The position numbers and the translations under genes were made by a program. Source: Clostridiales bacterium (GTDB taxonomy: Bacteria > Bacillota > Clostridia > Oscillospirales > QAKW01). From it: a DNA stretch of 17,743 bases. Positions within the stretch are counted from its first letter, which is position 1; every line of letters starts with the position of its first letter. The stretch is taken from positions 1 through 17,743 of the forward strand of contig QAKW01000019.1 of NCBI GenBank assembly GCA_003343605.1. Direction: 5' to 3'. The notes under the pieces were generated by a model. That model made no database searches, was not told the origin of the DNA, and worked only from the letters and a program-made list of their open reading frames with translations. Below are positions 1 through 5,658 of this stretch, one piece after another.

Positions 1-1
1 A

Positions 2-32
2 CACACTACACTTTGCTTCGCAAAGTCGTGTG
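2..32. repeat. Imperfect inverted repeat (hairpin 1 of 3)
   Basis: ACTTTGC at 10-16 faces GCAAAGT at 20-26 around a TTC loop. An outer arm CACAC at 2-6 pairs with GTGTG at 28-32 across a small internal bulge. There is no T-tract, so this is not an ordinary intrinsic terminator. It is the first of three hairpins packed into 120 nt at the left edge. Its biological role is unknown. Confidence 0.7.
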
Positions 33-58
33 CCAAATGGGGGCGTTGCCCCCTTTGG
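33..58. repeat. G/C-rich hairpin (hairpin 2 of 3)
   Basis: CCAAA (33-37) plus GGGGGC (39-44) pair with GCCCCC (48-53) plus TTTGG (54-58). The loop is GTT and there is one bulged T at position 38, giving 11 base pairs. No T-run follows on either strand. Hairpins of this look occur in intergenic and mobile-element-flanking DNA of gut Clostridia, from general recollection only; I cannot assign a family. Confidence 0.7.
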
Positions 59-66
59 AAACCCCC

Positions 67-120
67 ACAAGAAAAGGCGATATGCTACCCCTCCACGGGG
101 CGCATACCGCCTTTTCTTGT
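67..120. repeat. Long inverted repeat with nested inner stem (hairpin 3 of 3)
   Basis: The left arm ACAAGAAAAGGCGATATGC (67-85) is complementary to 102-120 with a single mismatch out of 19. An inner stem CCCC (88-91)/GGGG (97-100) sits in the loop. On the plus strand the right arm ends in CTTTTCTTGT, so weak terminator activity is possible. The arm length and near-perfect symmetry also fit an element end or MITE-like remnant. The function is undetermined. Confidence 0.75.
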
Positions 121-180
121 TATCCAGCCCTCCGGCTGTATTGGTTGAGCAAAAGTCAGCGTGGGATTGGTGTGGTATCT

Positions 181-315
181 TTATCTAAGTGAACCCCCGC
201 GCTCCCATTTTGAAACCGCCTGCCGGGAAACCCCCAGCTTCTCTGCCAGCTCTTCCTGCGAATAGCCCCGCTCTTTCCGAAGCCGGGCAAGCCGGCTGCC
301 AAATTCCAGCGTCAC
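181..315 (-). pseudogene. Truncated XRE-family helix-turn-helix regulator (N-terminal remnant)
   Basis: Starting at GTG (313-315) behind a good ribosome binding site (GAGGAAA on the minus strand, 8 nt upstream), 44 codons encode a classic HTH_3 start. It has an RLARLRKERGYSQEELAEKL segment followed by GVSRQAVSKWERG, the pattern of Cro/CI-type DNA-binding domains. The frame stops (TAA, 181-183) right after the WERG that ends the recognition helix. The usual PDTxxLxxLAxLxxVSLDELL continuation is absent, and I see none in the other frames downstream. The start signals look intact, so a short peptide could still be made, but a lone 44-aa fragment lacks helices 4-5 of the fold. The most likely reading is a decayed regulator left by a lost accessory element. 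A functional mini-protein is less likely. Confidence 0.6.
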
Positions 316-444
316 ATTGATTTCCTCACTTTGCTATAGATTGACGATACAAGCCGTCTGCCCTTATTCTACCGGTTACACAGCCGCGGCCGCCACCGCT
401 TCTGCTTTACTTCCCCGCAACTTTCAGTTGCCGGCCGGTTTCCT
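316..444. other. Non-coding remainder of the left intergenic region
   Basis: Between the regulator remnant and the first lipoprotein stop codon I see no gene. The one structure is a weak hairpin, GCAACT (417-422)/AGTTGC (426-431), just after the end of the minus-strand lipoprotein gene. It lacks a T-tract in the direction of transcription and is at best a poor terminator. Confidence 0.5.
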
Positions 445-1308
445 CTATCGGGAAACGGTGTTGCGGGTTAAAACGGCAAAGTGATCGGAAACAAACTTCC
501 CCTCCGGCTTTTCATTCAATACGCTGTAATAGCCGGGTGAAACCTTTTCCGTAACAAAAATAAAGTCGATCACCGCACTGCCCCCGTCATCCTTGAAGCC
601 GTTAAAGGTTCCGCAGATATTGCCGAACTCCTCTGCCAGCAAAAAACTATCCGTCAGCAGGCCGTCTTCCGTAATGTTCCGATAACCCTCGCTGCCCTCC
701 TGGCAGTTGAAATCCCCGGTAACAAAAACCGGCATATCCGCGTATTTTTCCTTTACCCGCTGATGGATCAGCGCCCCTCCCCCGCTCTGGGAAAGTGTTG
801 TCAGCCCGAAATGCGTGTTGATATGAACAAAACGAATCCCCGTGCTTTTTTCTTTAAAAACACATTCGGTCGCGATCCGGCAGCGCCTGCCCTCGCCATC
901 GTCCCAGGAAGGGGATTCCTGCTCCGGTGTTTCCGATAACCAGAAAAATTCGGTAGACTCCAGCTCCAGTTTTTTTGCATTATAAAGAATAGGGGTGGCC
1001 TCCTGATCTCCTTGAGCCCGATACTCGAAAACAATCTGATAATCGCTTTCCTCCAGAAAATCTGTCAGCATAAAATCCCAATTGGAAGTATATTCCTGCA
1101 TTCCAACCACATCTGGCCGGTATTGCTCCAGCAGCCAGATCAGCCGGTCTGAACGATAAAGCACATCGTTATCCTCTCCATCGCTGCTTGAATCCACGCG
1201 CAGATTCTGGCTCATCACCGTGATGCTGGTTTCCTGCGCACGGTTGCAGCCGCACAGCGTTAAGAGAAGTGCCAGTAAAATCAGGCCCGCCGCCATCCTT
1301 TTATTCAT
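445..1308 (-). CDS. EEP-superfamily (endonuclease/exonuclease/phosphatase) lipoprotein, short paralogue
   Basis: A 287-aa protein of the DNase I-like EEP superfamily, whose members hydrolyse phosphodiester or phosphomonoester bonds with a divalent metal; the substrate cannot be told from sequence. The N-terminus is a lipoprotein signal (K3-R4, a hydrophobic stretch to L18, lipobox L18-C19-G20-C21), so it should be lipid-anchored on the outer face of the membrane. EEP landmarks in order: SQNLRV (33-38), the metal-binding Glu in GMQE (E72), NTHFG with H166, TGDFN with D199 and N201, IDFIFV with D248, and SDH (274-276). All catalytic positions are present. The start is supported by AAAGGAAG upstream of the ATG. 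It is clearly paralogous to the neighbouring 431-aa lipoprotein (shared FFWLSxTP, SPSWD and HFGLTxLSQ stretches) but lacks the Asn-rich spacer. A terminator lies only about 18-59 nt upstream, so expression probably depends on read-through from the upstream paralogue. Confidence 0.88.
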   Translation of the reverse strand: MNKRMAAGLILLALLLTLCGCNRAQETSITVMSQNLRVDSSSDGEDNDVLYRSDRLIWLLEQYRPDVVGMQEYTSNWDFMLTDFLEESDYQIVFEYRAQGDQEATPILYNAKKLELESTEFFWLSETPEQESPSWDDGEGRRCRIATECVFKEKSTGIRFVHINTHFGLTTLSQSGGGALIHQRVKEKYADMPVFVTGDFNCQEGSEGYRNITEDGLLTDSFLLAEEFGNICGTFNGFKDDGGSAVIDFIFVTEKVSPGYYSVLNEKPEGKFVSDHFAVLTRNTVSR

Positions 1309-1325
1309 TGCGTCTACTTCCTTTC

Positions 1326-1367
1326 TTTTTAAAAAGGCGGCGCGGTCTCAAAAATAACCGCGCCGCC
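1326..1367 (-). terminator. Intrinsic terminator between the two EEP lipoprotein genes
   Basis: On the minus strand ACCGCGCCGCC (1357-1367) pairs with GGCGGCGCGGT (1336-1346), 11 perfect base pairs around a 10-nt loop, followed by TTTTTAAAAAG (a five-T run at 1331-1335). It ends the upstream EEP gene (stop at 1396) and lies just before the ribosome binding site of the downstream one, leaving no room for a new promoter. Confidence 0.88.
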
Positions 1368-1395
1368 ATAATCATTCTGTTTTCAAATTTCTGGA

Positions 1396-2691
1396 TCAAG
1401 CTCCGGATGCATAATAATCCGCATAGGATTGGCTGGTATTCAGCCGCACCTTGCAGAGTACGGCAAAGTGATCGGATATATAGCCGGTCGGCACCGAAAT
1501 CTCTTTTCCTTCCACGCCGATCTGATCGTAGAGAACGCCGTAGAAATCTACCGCCAATTTGGAATTGGGCTTCGCCAGGATATGATCAATATAGCTGCCG
1601 CCGCCGTCTGCATACTCCGAATTATAGCCGTTGAAACTGCCGTTTCTCATATCGCCCATGGTTGCCAGGCCGTCTGAAGCCATGGATTCGGCTACCTCAC
1701 GCAGATCCGTAATCCGGACATCATCCATAAATGCATTATATTCCTCACCCCGATATTTAAGGTTAAAATCGCCGAGCACAAATGCGTAAGTGCCTTTCGC
1801 GAGCTGTGAAAACAGCTGTGCAAACTGCAGGCCCGAATTCTTTTGGGATAACGAGGTTAGGCCGAAATGGGTGGAATAGAAATTAAAGGTTACGCCCGTT
1901 GCCTTATCCCGGAGCTTCACCCAGGAGCAAATTCGGCCCGGAATACCGTTTTGATCCTTTTCATCCCACGATGGGGAAGAAACATCCGGCGTATCCGAAA
2001 GCCAGAAAAAGCCGCCGTCTACCCGGTCGTATTTATCTTTTTTATAAAGCACCGGCGTAGATTCCTTGCTGGAATCCGCACGGTATTTATATTCCATCGC
2101 ATAAGTAGAGCCCATCACGATCGGCAGACCCTGTGTAATCCAGGATTCGCCGCATTCCTGCAGTGCGATCACATCGGGATCGTATCTGTTTACAAGCTCC
2201 TGGAACCGGTAGGTCCGGATATGCACCGTATTCTGCGCGCCGTCAGCCGCCTGCACATAATCCCAGTCGCCGCCCACAACGCGCAGGTTCTGCGTCATCA
2301 TCGTAACGGGCGTACCGCTGGTATCCGGATTAGGGCTTTCTTGATTGTTGTTATTGTTGTTATCGTTATTATCGCCGTTATTATTGTTGTCGGAATTATT
2401 ATTGTTATTATCGCTATTATTATTGTTACTATTGTTATTGCTGCTGTTATTATTATTGGAATTATTGCCGCTGCCGTCGTCTTCCACATAAACATCACGG
2501 TAGGTGATATGCGGCTCGCCGGTATACTCCACCACCTGCTGCTCCTGCTTCTGGATCACCGAAACAGAGCTCAGATCTCCCATTTTGTCTTCATACTTAC
2601 TGCCGCCGGCACAGGACGCCAGCATCGGAACCGCGATTAAAACCGCTGTGCCGAGCGCGGTAAGCCTTAATGCTTTTTTATTTGTTGACAT
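1396..2691 (-). CDS. EEP-superfamily lipoprotein with Asn-rich spacer
   Basis: A 431-aa lipid-anchored member of the DNase I-like EEP superfamily. The signal peptide ends in lipobox L24-A25-S26-C27. Residues 28-75 form an extracellular stalk. Residues 76-117 are a low-complexity stretch almost wholly Asn with scattered Ser, Asp and Gly. The catalytic domain starts near residue 127: MTQNLRV, LQE with E179, STHFG with H275, LGDFN with D308 and N310, YIDH with D369-H370, and SDH at 406-408. All family active-site residues are present. The spacer probably holds the enzyme away from the membrane through the peptidoglycan (inference). The start is supported by a strong GAAGGAGGG and an extended -10 promoter about 60 nt further upstream. 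The real substrate (nucleic acid, lipid head group or other phosphoester) is unknown. It sits head-to-tail with a shorter paralogue. Confidence 0.9.
   Translation of the reverse strand: MSTNKKALRLTALGTAVLIAVPMLASCAGGSKYEDKMGDLSSVSVIQKQEQQVVEYTGEPHITYRDVYVEDDGSGNNSNNNNSSNNNSNNNNSDNNNNNSDNNNNGDNNDNNNNNNQESPNPDTSGTPVTMMTQNLRVVGGDWDYVQAADGAQNTVHIRTYRFQELVNRYDPDVIALQECGESWITQGLPIVMGSTYAMEYKYRADSSKESTPVLYKKDKYDRVDGGFFWLSDTPDVSSPSWDEKDQNGIPGRICSWVKLRDKATGVTFNFYSTHFGLTSLSQKNSGLQFAQLFSQLAKGTYAFVLGDFNLKYRGEEYNAFMDDVRITDLREVAESMASDGLATMGDMRNGSFNGYNSEYADGGGSYIDHILAKPNSKLAVDFYGVLYDQIGVEGKEISVPTGYISDHFAVLCKVRLNTSQSYADYYASGA
2341..2466 (-). repeat. Degenerate trinucleotide tract coding for the Asn-rich spacer
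   Basis: About 126 nt consisting largely of AAT/AAC codons interrupted by Ser, Asp and Gly codons, in frame inside the larger EEP lipoprotein gene (residues 76-117). The base composition is strikingly AT-rich compared with the GC-rich flanks. Such tracts can change length by slippage in whole codons without breaking the frame. Confidence 0.85.
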
Positions 2692-2752
2692 GGTTTGGCC
2701 CTCCTTCCGCCCTGGGGCGAAAATCCTTCATGCGATAATTTTAGATAATAGT

Positions 2753-2758
2753 ATTATA
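2753..2758 (-). promoter_or_regulatory. Extended -10 promoter for the EEP lipoprotein genes
   Basis: Minus-strand TGCTATAAT contains a perfect TATAAT (2753-2758) with the upstream TG of an extended -10 element. No good -35 hexamer is found 17 nt upstream, which is usual for extended -10 promoters. Transcription would start near 2746, giving a leader of roughly 55 nt. Confidence 0.65.
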
Positions 2759-2873
2759 GCATCTTTCCCGGCGTGATTCGATAACGTGATGTTGTTTTTA
2801 TTTAACACCATGTTGCTAAAACCTCCTTATTTTTGTTATTATTTCTATTTTTTACTGAAAACGGCGTATATTT

Positions 2874-2889
2874 TTTACCGAATGGTAAA
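2874..2889. promoter_or_regulatory. Palindrome upstream of malQ, possible operator
   Basis: TTTACCGAATGGTAAA is a 6-bp inverted repeat around GAAT, 44 nt before the malQ start in the AT-rich divergent region. Its position and symmetry would suit a dimeric repressor site. No matching regulator is encoded in the window and no clear sigma-A promoter for malQ was found beside it. Confidence 0.35.
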
Positions 2890-2932
2890 CCACAATGAAA
2901 TAAAACGGATTTAAGAACGCGGAGGTATTGAA

Positions 2933-4426
2933 ATGCAAAAAAGAAGCAGCGGCGTTTTGCTGCACATTTCATCATTGATGGGGCCTTACGGAATCGGCTG
3001 CTTCGGGCGGGACGCCATGCGGTTTATTGATTTTCTCGAAAAGGGTGGGTTTCGTGCCTGGCAGGTGCTTCCCTTTTCGATCCCCGACGGATGCAACTCT
3101 CCCTATAAAAGTGTAAGCGCCTTTGCGGGCAACCCTCTATTGATTGATCCGGAGCAGCTCTTTGAGGAAAAACTGATCACCAAAGAAGAGCTTGCCGGCT
3201 GCCGGATCGGCCCTTCCTATGCCGTTGACTTCACCGCGCTGCGCCCCCAGCGCCGCGCGCTCTTCCATAAAGCATTCCGGCGCCGGACCCCGGCAATCAT
3301 GGAGGGAATGGCGGCCTTTCGCGCGCAGCATCCCTGGCTGGAGGATTTTGCGCTTTATACGGCGCTGCAGGAAGATACCGGAAAAGACTGGCACGATTGG
3401 GAGGAGCCGCTGCGCAAACGGCGACCCCGCGCGCTGCGGGCGGCTTCGGAGCGCCTCAAAGACGCGGTAGATGAAGCGGTATTTCTTCAGTATCTCTTTT
3501 TTACCCAATGGCAGAAAATCCACGCCTATGCCCGGGAAAAGGGCATTGAAATCATTGGTGATATGCCGATTTATGTTTCTTATGAGAGCGCCGATGTCTG
3601 GAGCAATCAGCATCTGTTTGCGCTGGACGAAGAGGGGCTGCCAACCGAGGTTGCCGGCGTGCCCCCCGACTTTTTCAGCGAAACCGGCCAGCGCTGGGGA
3701 AACCCGCTTTATGATTGGGCCGCCATGGAGCTGGATGGATTTTCCTGGTGGATTGCGCGTCTGGGCAGCGCCGCCGCCCTTTTCGACCGGGTTCGAATCG
3801 ATCATTTCCGCGGCTTCAGCGCCTATTGGGCGGTACCGGCGGCTGCCGAAACCGCCAAAGAGGGGCAGTGGCTTCCCGGGCCGGGCTTAAAGCTATTTGA
3901 CGCGTTATTCCGTGAGATTGATCCCGGCGCAGTGATTGCAGAAGATCTGGGCGTGCGCGATCCGCTGCTGGAGGAACTGCTGCGCAAAACCGGGCTGCCG
4001 GGAATGCGGGTGCTTCAGTTTGCCTTTCTGGGGCAGGACGACGGCATTCATCTGCCGCATAACTATCTGCCCAATACGGTTGCCTATACCGGCACTCACG
4101 ATAACAATACGCTGCTCGGTTTTCTTTGGGAAATCACGCCGAAGGAACGCGCCTACTGCCTGGATTACTGCGCCTTTCCCGGCGGAGACTGGAAGGCCGG
4201 CGGCGCCGACAATCCCGCAATCCGCTCGATTCTCAGAACGCTCTGGGCCTCGCCGGCCAGGCTGGTAATGGTGCCGGTGCAGGATCTGCTGGGCTTTGGC
4301 GCAGATACAAAAATGAATCATCCCGGCGTTGCCGAGGGCAACTGGGAATTCCGGCTGACAGAAGAGGCCTTTACCCGCCTGGATCCTTCTGTTTACCAGC
4401 ATCTTTCCGATCTTTACAACCGCTGA
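2933..4426 (+). CDS. malQ: 4-alpha-glucanotransferase (amylomaltase), GH77
   Basis: A 497-aa cytoplasmic enzyme that transfers alpha-1,4-glucan segments between malto-oligosaccharides, acting in glycogen and maltodextrin metabolism. The opening motif RSSGVLLHISSL followed by GPYGIG is the GH77 hallmark. Catalytic residues are visible: the nucleophile D290 in RVRIDHFRGF, the acid/base E337 in VIAEDLG, and D390 in YTGTHDNNT. PPDFFSETGQRWGNPLYDW (244-262) is another family signature. The length is normal for the bacterial form (about 500 aa). GGAGGT lies 6 nt before the ATG. It is a single-gene unit with its own terminator, followed immediately by the stand-alone glmS ribozyme locus. No other glycogen or maltose genes are in the window. 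Confidence 0.97.
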   Translation: MQKRSSGVLLHISSLMGPYGIGCFGRDAMRFIDFLEKGGFRAWQVLPFSIPDGCNSPYKSVSAFAGNPLLIDPEQLFEEKLITKEELAGCRIGPSYAVDFTALRPQRRALFHKAFRRRTPAIMEGMAAFRAQHPWLEDFALYTALQEDTGKDWHDWEEPLRKRRPRALRAASERLKDAVDEAVFLQYLFFTQWQKIHAYAREKGIEIIGDMPIYVSYESADVWSNQHLFALDEEGLPTEVAGVPPDFFSETGQRWGNPLYDWAAMELDGFSWWIARLGSAAALFDRVRIDHFRGFSAYWAVPAAAETAKEGQWLPGPGLKLFDALFREIDPGAVIAEDLGVRDPLLEELLRKTGLPGMRVLQFAFLGQDDGIHLPHNYLPNTVAYTGTHDNNTLLGFLWEITPKERAYCLDYCAFPGGDWKAGGADNPAIRSILRTLWASPARLVMVPVQDLLGFGADTKMNHPGVAEGNWEFRLTEEAFTRLDPSVYQHLSDLYNR

Positions 4427-4430
4427 CCAT

Positions 4431-4455
4431 AAAAACCGCCCCGGGGCGGTTTTTA
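4431..4455 (+). terminator. malQ terminator
   Basis: AAAAACCGCCCC (4431-4442) and GGGGCGGTTTTT (4443-4454) form a self-complementary stem with a short CCGG-type loop and trailing T-run, 5 nt after the malQ stop. The A-run before the stem makes it potentially bidirectional. It insulates malQ from the ribozyme promoter that begins 16 nt later. Confidence 0.9.
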
Positions 4456-4469
4456 TTTTAAATTTTATA

Positions 4470-4498
4470 TTGACAAAATCGGATCAAAATGTTATACT
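4470..4498 (+). promoter_or_regulatory. Sigma-A promoter driving the stand-alone glmS ribozyme
   Basis: TTGACA (4470-4475), a 17-nt spacer and TATACT (4493-4498): a perfect -35 and a five-of-six -10 at ideal spacing. The predicted start is near 4505, about 32 nt before the ribozyme cleavage site. No other plus-strand gene lies downstream, so this promoter exists for the ribozyme RNA. Confidence 0.85.
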
Positions 4499-4535
4499 TT
4501 TCGTTGAGGAGGGTTGAAAAGTCGAACAAAAAAGA

Positions 4536-4686
4536 AGCGCCGGGCCTGTAATCCCACCAGCAGGTGACGAGGAAAGGGATCATCGAATCTTTCGGCGGAA
4601 GTCCCTTCGGCGAAACTGTTTTCACGGGTTTTGTCGTTAGGCTGAGAGCAAAAACGCACGAGTGATCGTCCAACAGAGGCTCAGCC
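4536..4686 (+). ncRNA. glmS ribozyme (glucosamine-6-phosphate-activated), not linked to a glmS gene
   Basis: A self-cleaving RNA class that normally lies in the 5' UTR of glmS and cuts itself when glucosamine-6-phosphate binds. The conserved core is present in order: A(-1)/GCGCC with the cleavage site between 4536 and 4537, GACGAGG (4566-4572), ATCGAA (4582-4587) and TTCGGCGGA (4591-4599). Pairings checked by eye: P1 4544-4548/4561-4565 (short), P2 4574-4580/4601-4607, P2.1 CGCC 4538-4541 with GGCG 4594-4597, P3 4608-4616/4628-4636 (9 bp, two wobbles), CGTTAG junction, P4 4640-4646/4680-4686 (7 bp), and P4.1 4658-4661/4666-4669 capped by a GUGA tetraloop, as in characterised glmS ribozymes. 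Nothing essential looks lost. Unusually, no glmS or other ORF follows on this strand: 47 nt of AT-rich sequence leads into a terminator. Reading: an intact, independently transcribed orphan ribozyme. Activity is an inference. Confidence 0.92.
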
Positions 4687-4733
4687 GCATTTAAATCAAA
4701 ATACAGCTATTAATTGAATAAAAAGACACACAG

Positions 4734-4769
4734 AAAAAAGAGAAGCGTTGTTTAACGCTTCTCTTTTTT
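4734..4769. terminator. Bidirectional terminator between the glmS ribozyme and the CPBP protease gene
   Basis: A perfect 16-nt inverted repeat (4734-4749 and 4754-4769, loop GTTT) with a GC-containing core GAGAAGCGTT, A-run on the left and T-run on the right. On the plus strand it ends the ribozyme transcript. On the minus strand it ends the six-gene run finishing with the CPBP protease, whose TAA (4768-4770) overlaps the hairpin. Confidence 0.92.
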
Positions 4770-5658
4770 AGTGGAAAAAGCCGTTATAAATCATCTTGCC
4801 CACGCATAAAACCATAAAAATCCAGAGCCAGGGGCTGGTAAGCGGATCACCATAGGCCAGCGATTTGGTGCTTTTTTTCTTGAAATAGCCGTTTCCCAGC
4901 CGCTCGGCAATTGCCGTTTCCAGCATTTTCAGCGTGAAGATCAGAATCAAAAAGCAAAGGAGCACCGCCATAATGATAAACAGGCGGTCCTGCAGAATAT
5001 AGCGGAGAAACGCCTGATTCCGGCTGATCAGAAGCGCAACGCCATTATTGACCATATGGGCGAAGAACGCCGGCCAAACGCTTTGAAACAGAATCGTGAG
5101 CACACCGTAACAGACGCCGGAAATAAAAAGCGCCGGAAAATGCACCGGGTTGGTATGAAAAAACGCAAAGATCAGCGCGGTAAGCAGCACCCCGATGGTC
5201 CTTCCGTATTTTTCATATTCCCCCTGCACAAGCCCGCGCAGCAAAAGCTCCTCGGAAAAAGCGGGTAAAAAAACCGCCGTCAGCGTAAGTGCCGCAGCAT
5301 TTTCGCTTCCCAGATCTACAATCGAATTCTCGAAGGTAACGTGAAATACCGCGCGAAAAAACGCACCGGTTCCCAGATTGATCAGCATGGAAATCAGGCA
5401 GACTGAAAGCCCGAAAAGTAAAATAAAGATCCAATACCGCGGCCCCACGCCTTTCAGCCGCAGCGCGGCGCGTGTTTTATAGCGATGCACCTTGATGTAA
5501 ACCAGCATGGGAATCAGATAAATCACAAGATAAAGCACCACGGTAAGCGCAGGCCCCAGCGCAGGCAGCCACTGCCGGCCGAAGCTCAGGCCGAGAAGCA
5601 GCAGAAGCACAACCAGCAGCAGCGCTGAAATTTCCTTTGAAATATCCCGGCGGGTCAT
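4768..5658 (-). CDS. CPBP-family intramembrane glutamic/metalloprotease (CAAX/ABI type)
   Basis: A 296-aa polytopic membrane protein, mostly hydrophobic helices. It carries the family motifs in order: EExxxR (E136-E137, R141 in PAFSEELLLRG), FxxxH (H168 in IFAFFH), and HxxxN (H201 and N205 in AHMVNN). Related proteins include CAAX prenyl protease Rce1 and bacteriocin self-immunity or membrane-processing proteins. The substrate cannot be predicted. An additional C-terminal part (about 225-296) has two more membrane segments beyond the core domain. The ATG overlaps the TGA of the upstream DJ-1 gene by 4 nt, so translation is probably coupled. It is the last gene of the minus-strand run, and its stop codon lies within the shared terminator. 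Confidence 0.9.
   Translation of the reverse strand: MTRRDISKEISALLLVVLLLLLGLSFGRQWLPALGPALTVVLYLVIYLIPMLVYIKVHRYKTRAALRLKGVGPRYWIFILLFGLSVCLISMLINLGTGAFFRAVFHVTFENSIVDLGSENAAALTLTAVFLPAFSEELLLRGLVQGEYEKYGRTIGVLLTALIFAFFHTNPVHFPALFISGVCYGVLTILFQSVWPAFFAHMVNNGVALLISRNQAFLRYILQDRLFIIMAVLLCFLILIFTLKMLETAIAERLGNGYFKKKSTKSLAYGDPLTSPWLWIFMVLCVGKMIYNGFFH

Noticed and set aside
2341..2466. Repeat tract as a CRISPR-like array
   Set aside because: It is an in-frame trinucleotide tract with no repeat-spacer periodicity and no cas genes in the window.
1867..2640. Long plus-strand frame with a very hydrophobic Ile/Val run, looking like a membrane protein
   Set aside because: The hydrophobic run is the antisense translation of the Asn-codon tract in the EEP lipoprotein, which has clear domain motifs, start signals and promoter on the other strand.
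2856..2869. TGAAAACGGCGTAT resembles a CcpA cre site upstream of malQ
   Set aside because: Only the left half fits the cre consensus and the right half mismatches at three positions, too weak to annotate.
4458..4673. 71-codon minus-strand reading frame opposite the glmS ribozyme
   Set aside because: Its codons are explained by the complement of ribozyme stems and promoter. It has no homology I recognise and would be read from within the terminator region.
4709..4755. Possible 13-codon peptide from a TTG after the ribozyme
   Set aside because: There is no Shine-Dalgarno sequence, the frame runs into the terminator stem, and the composition is simply A-rich spacer.
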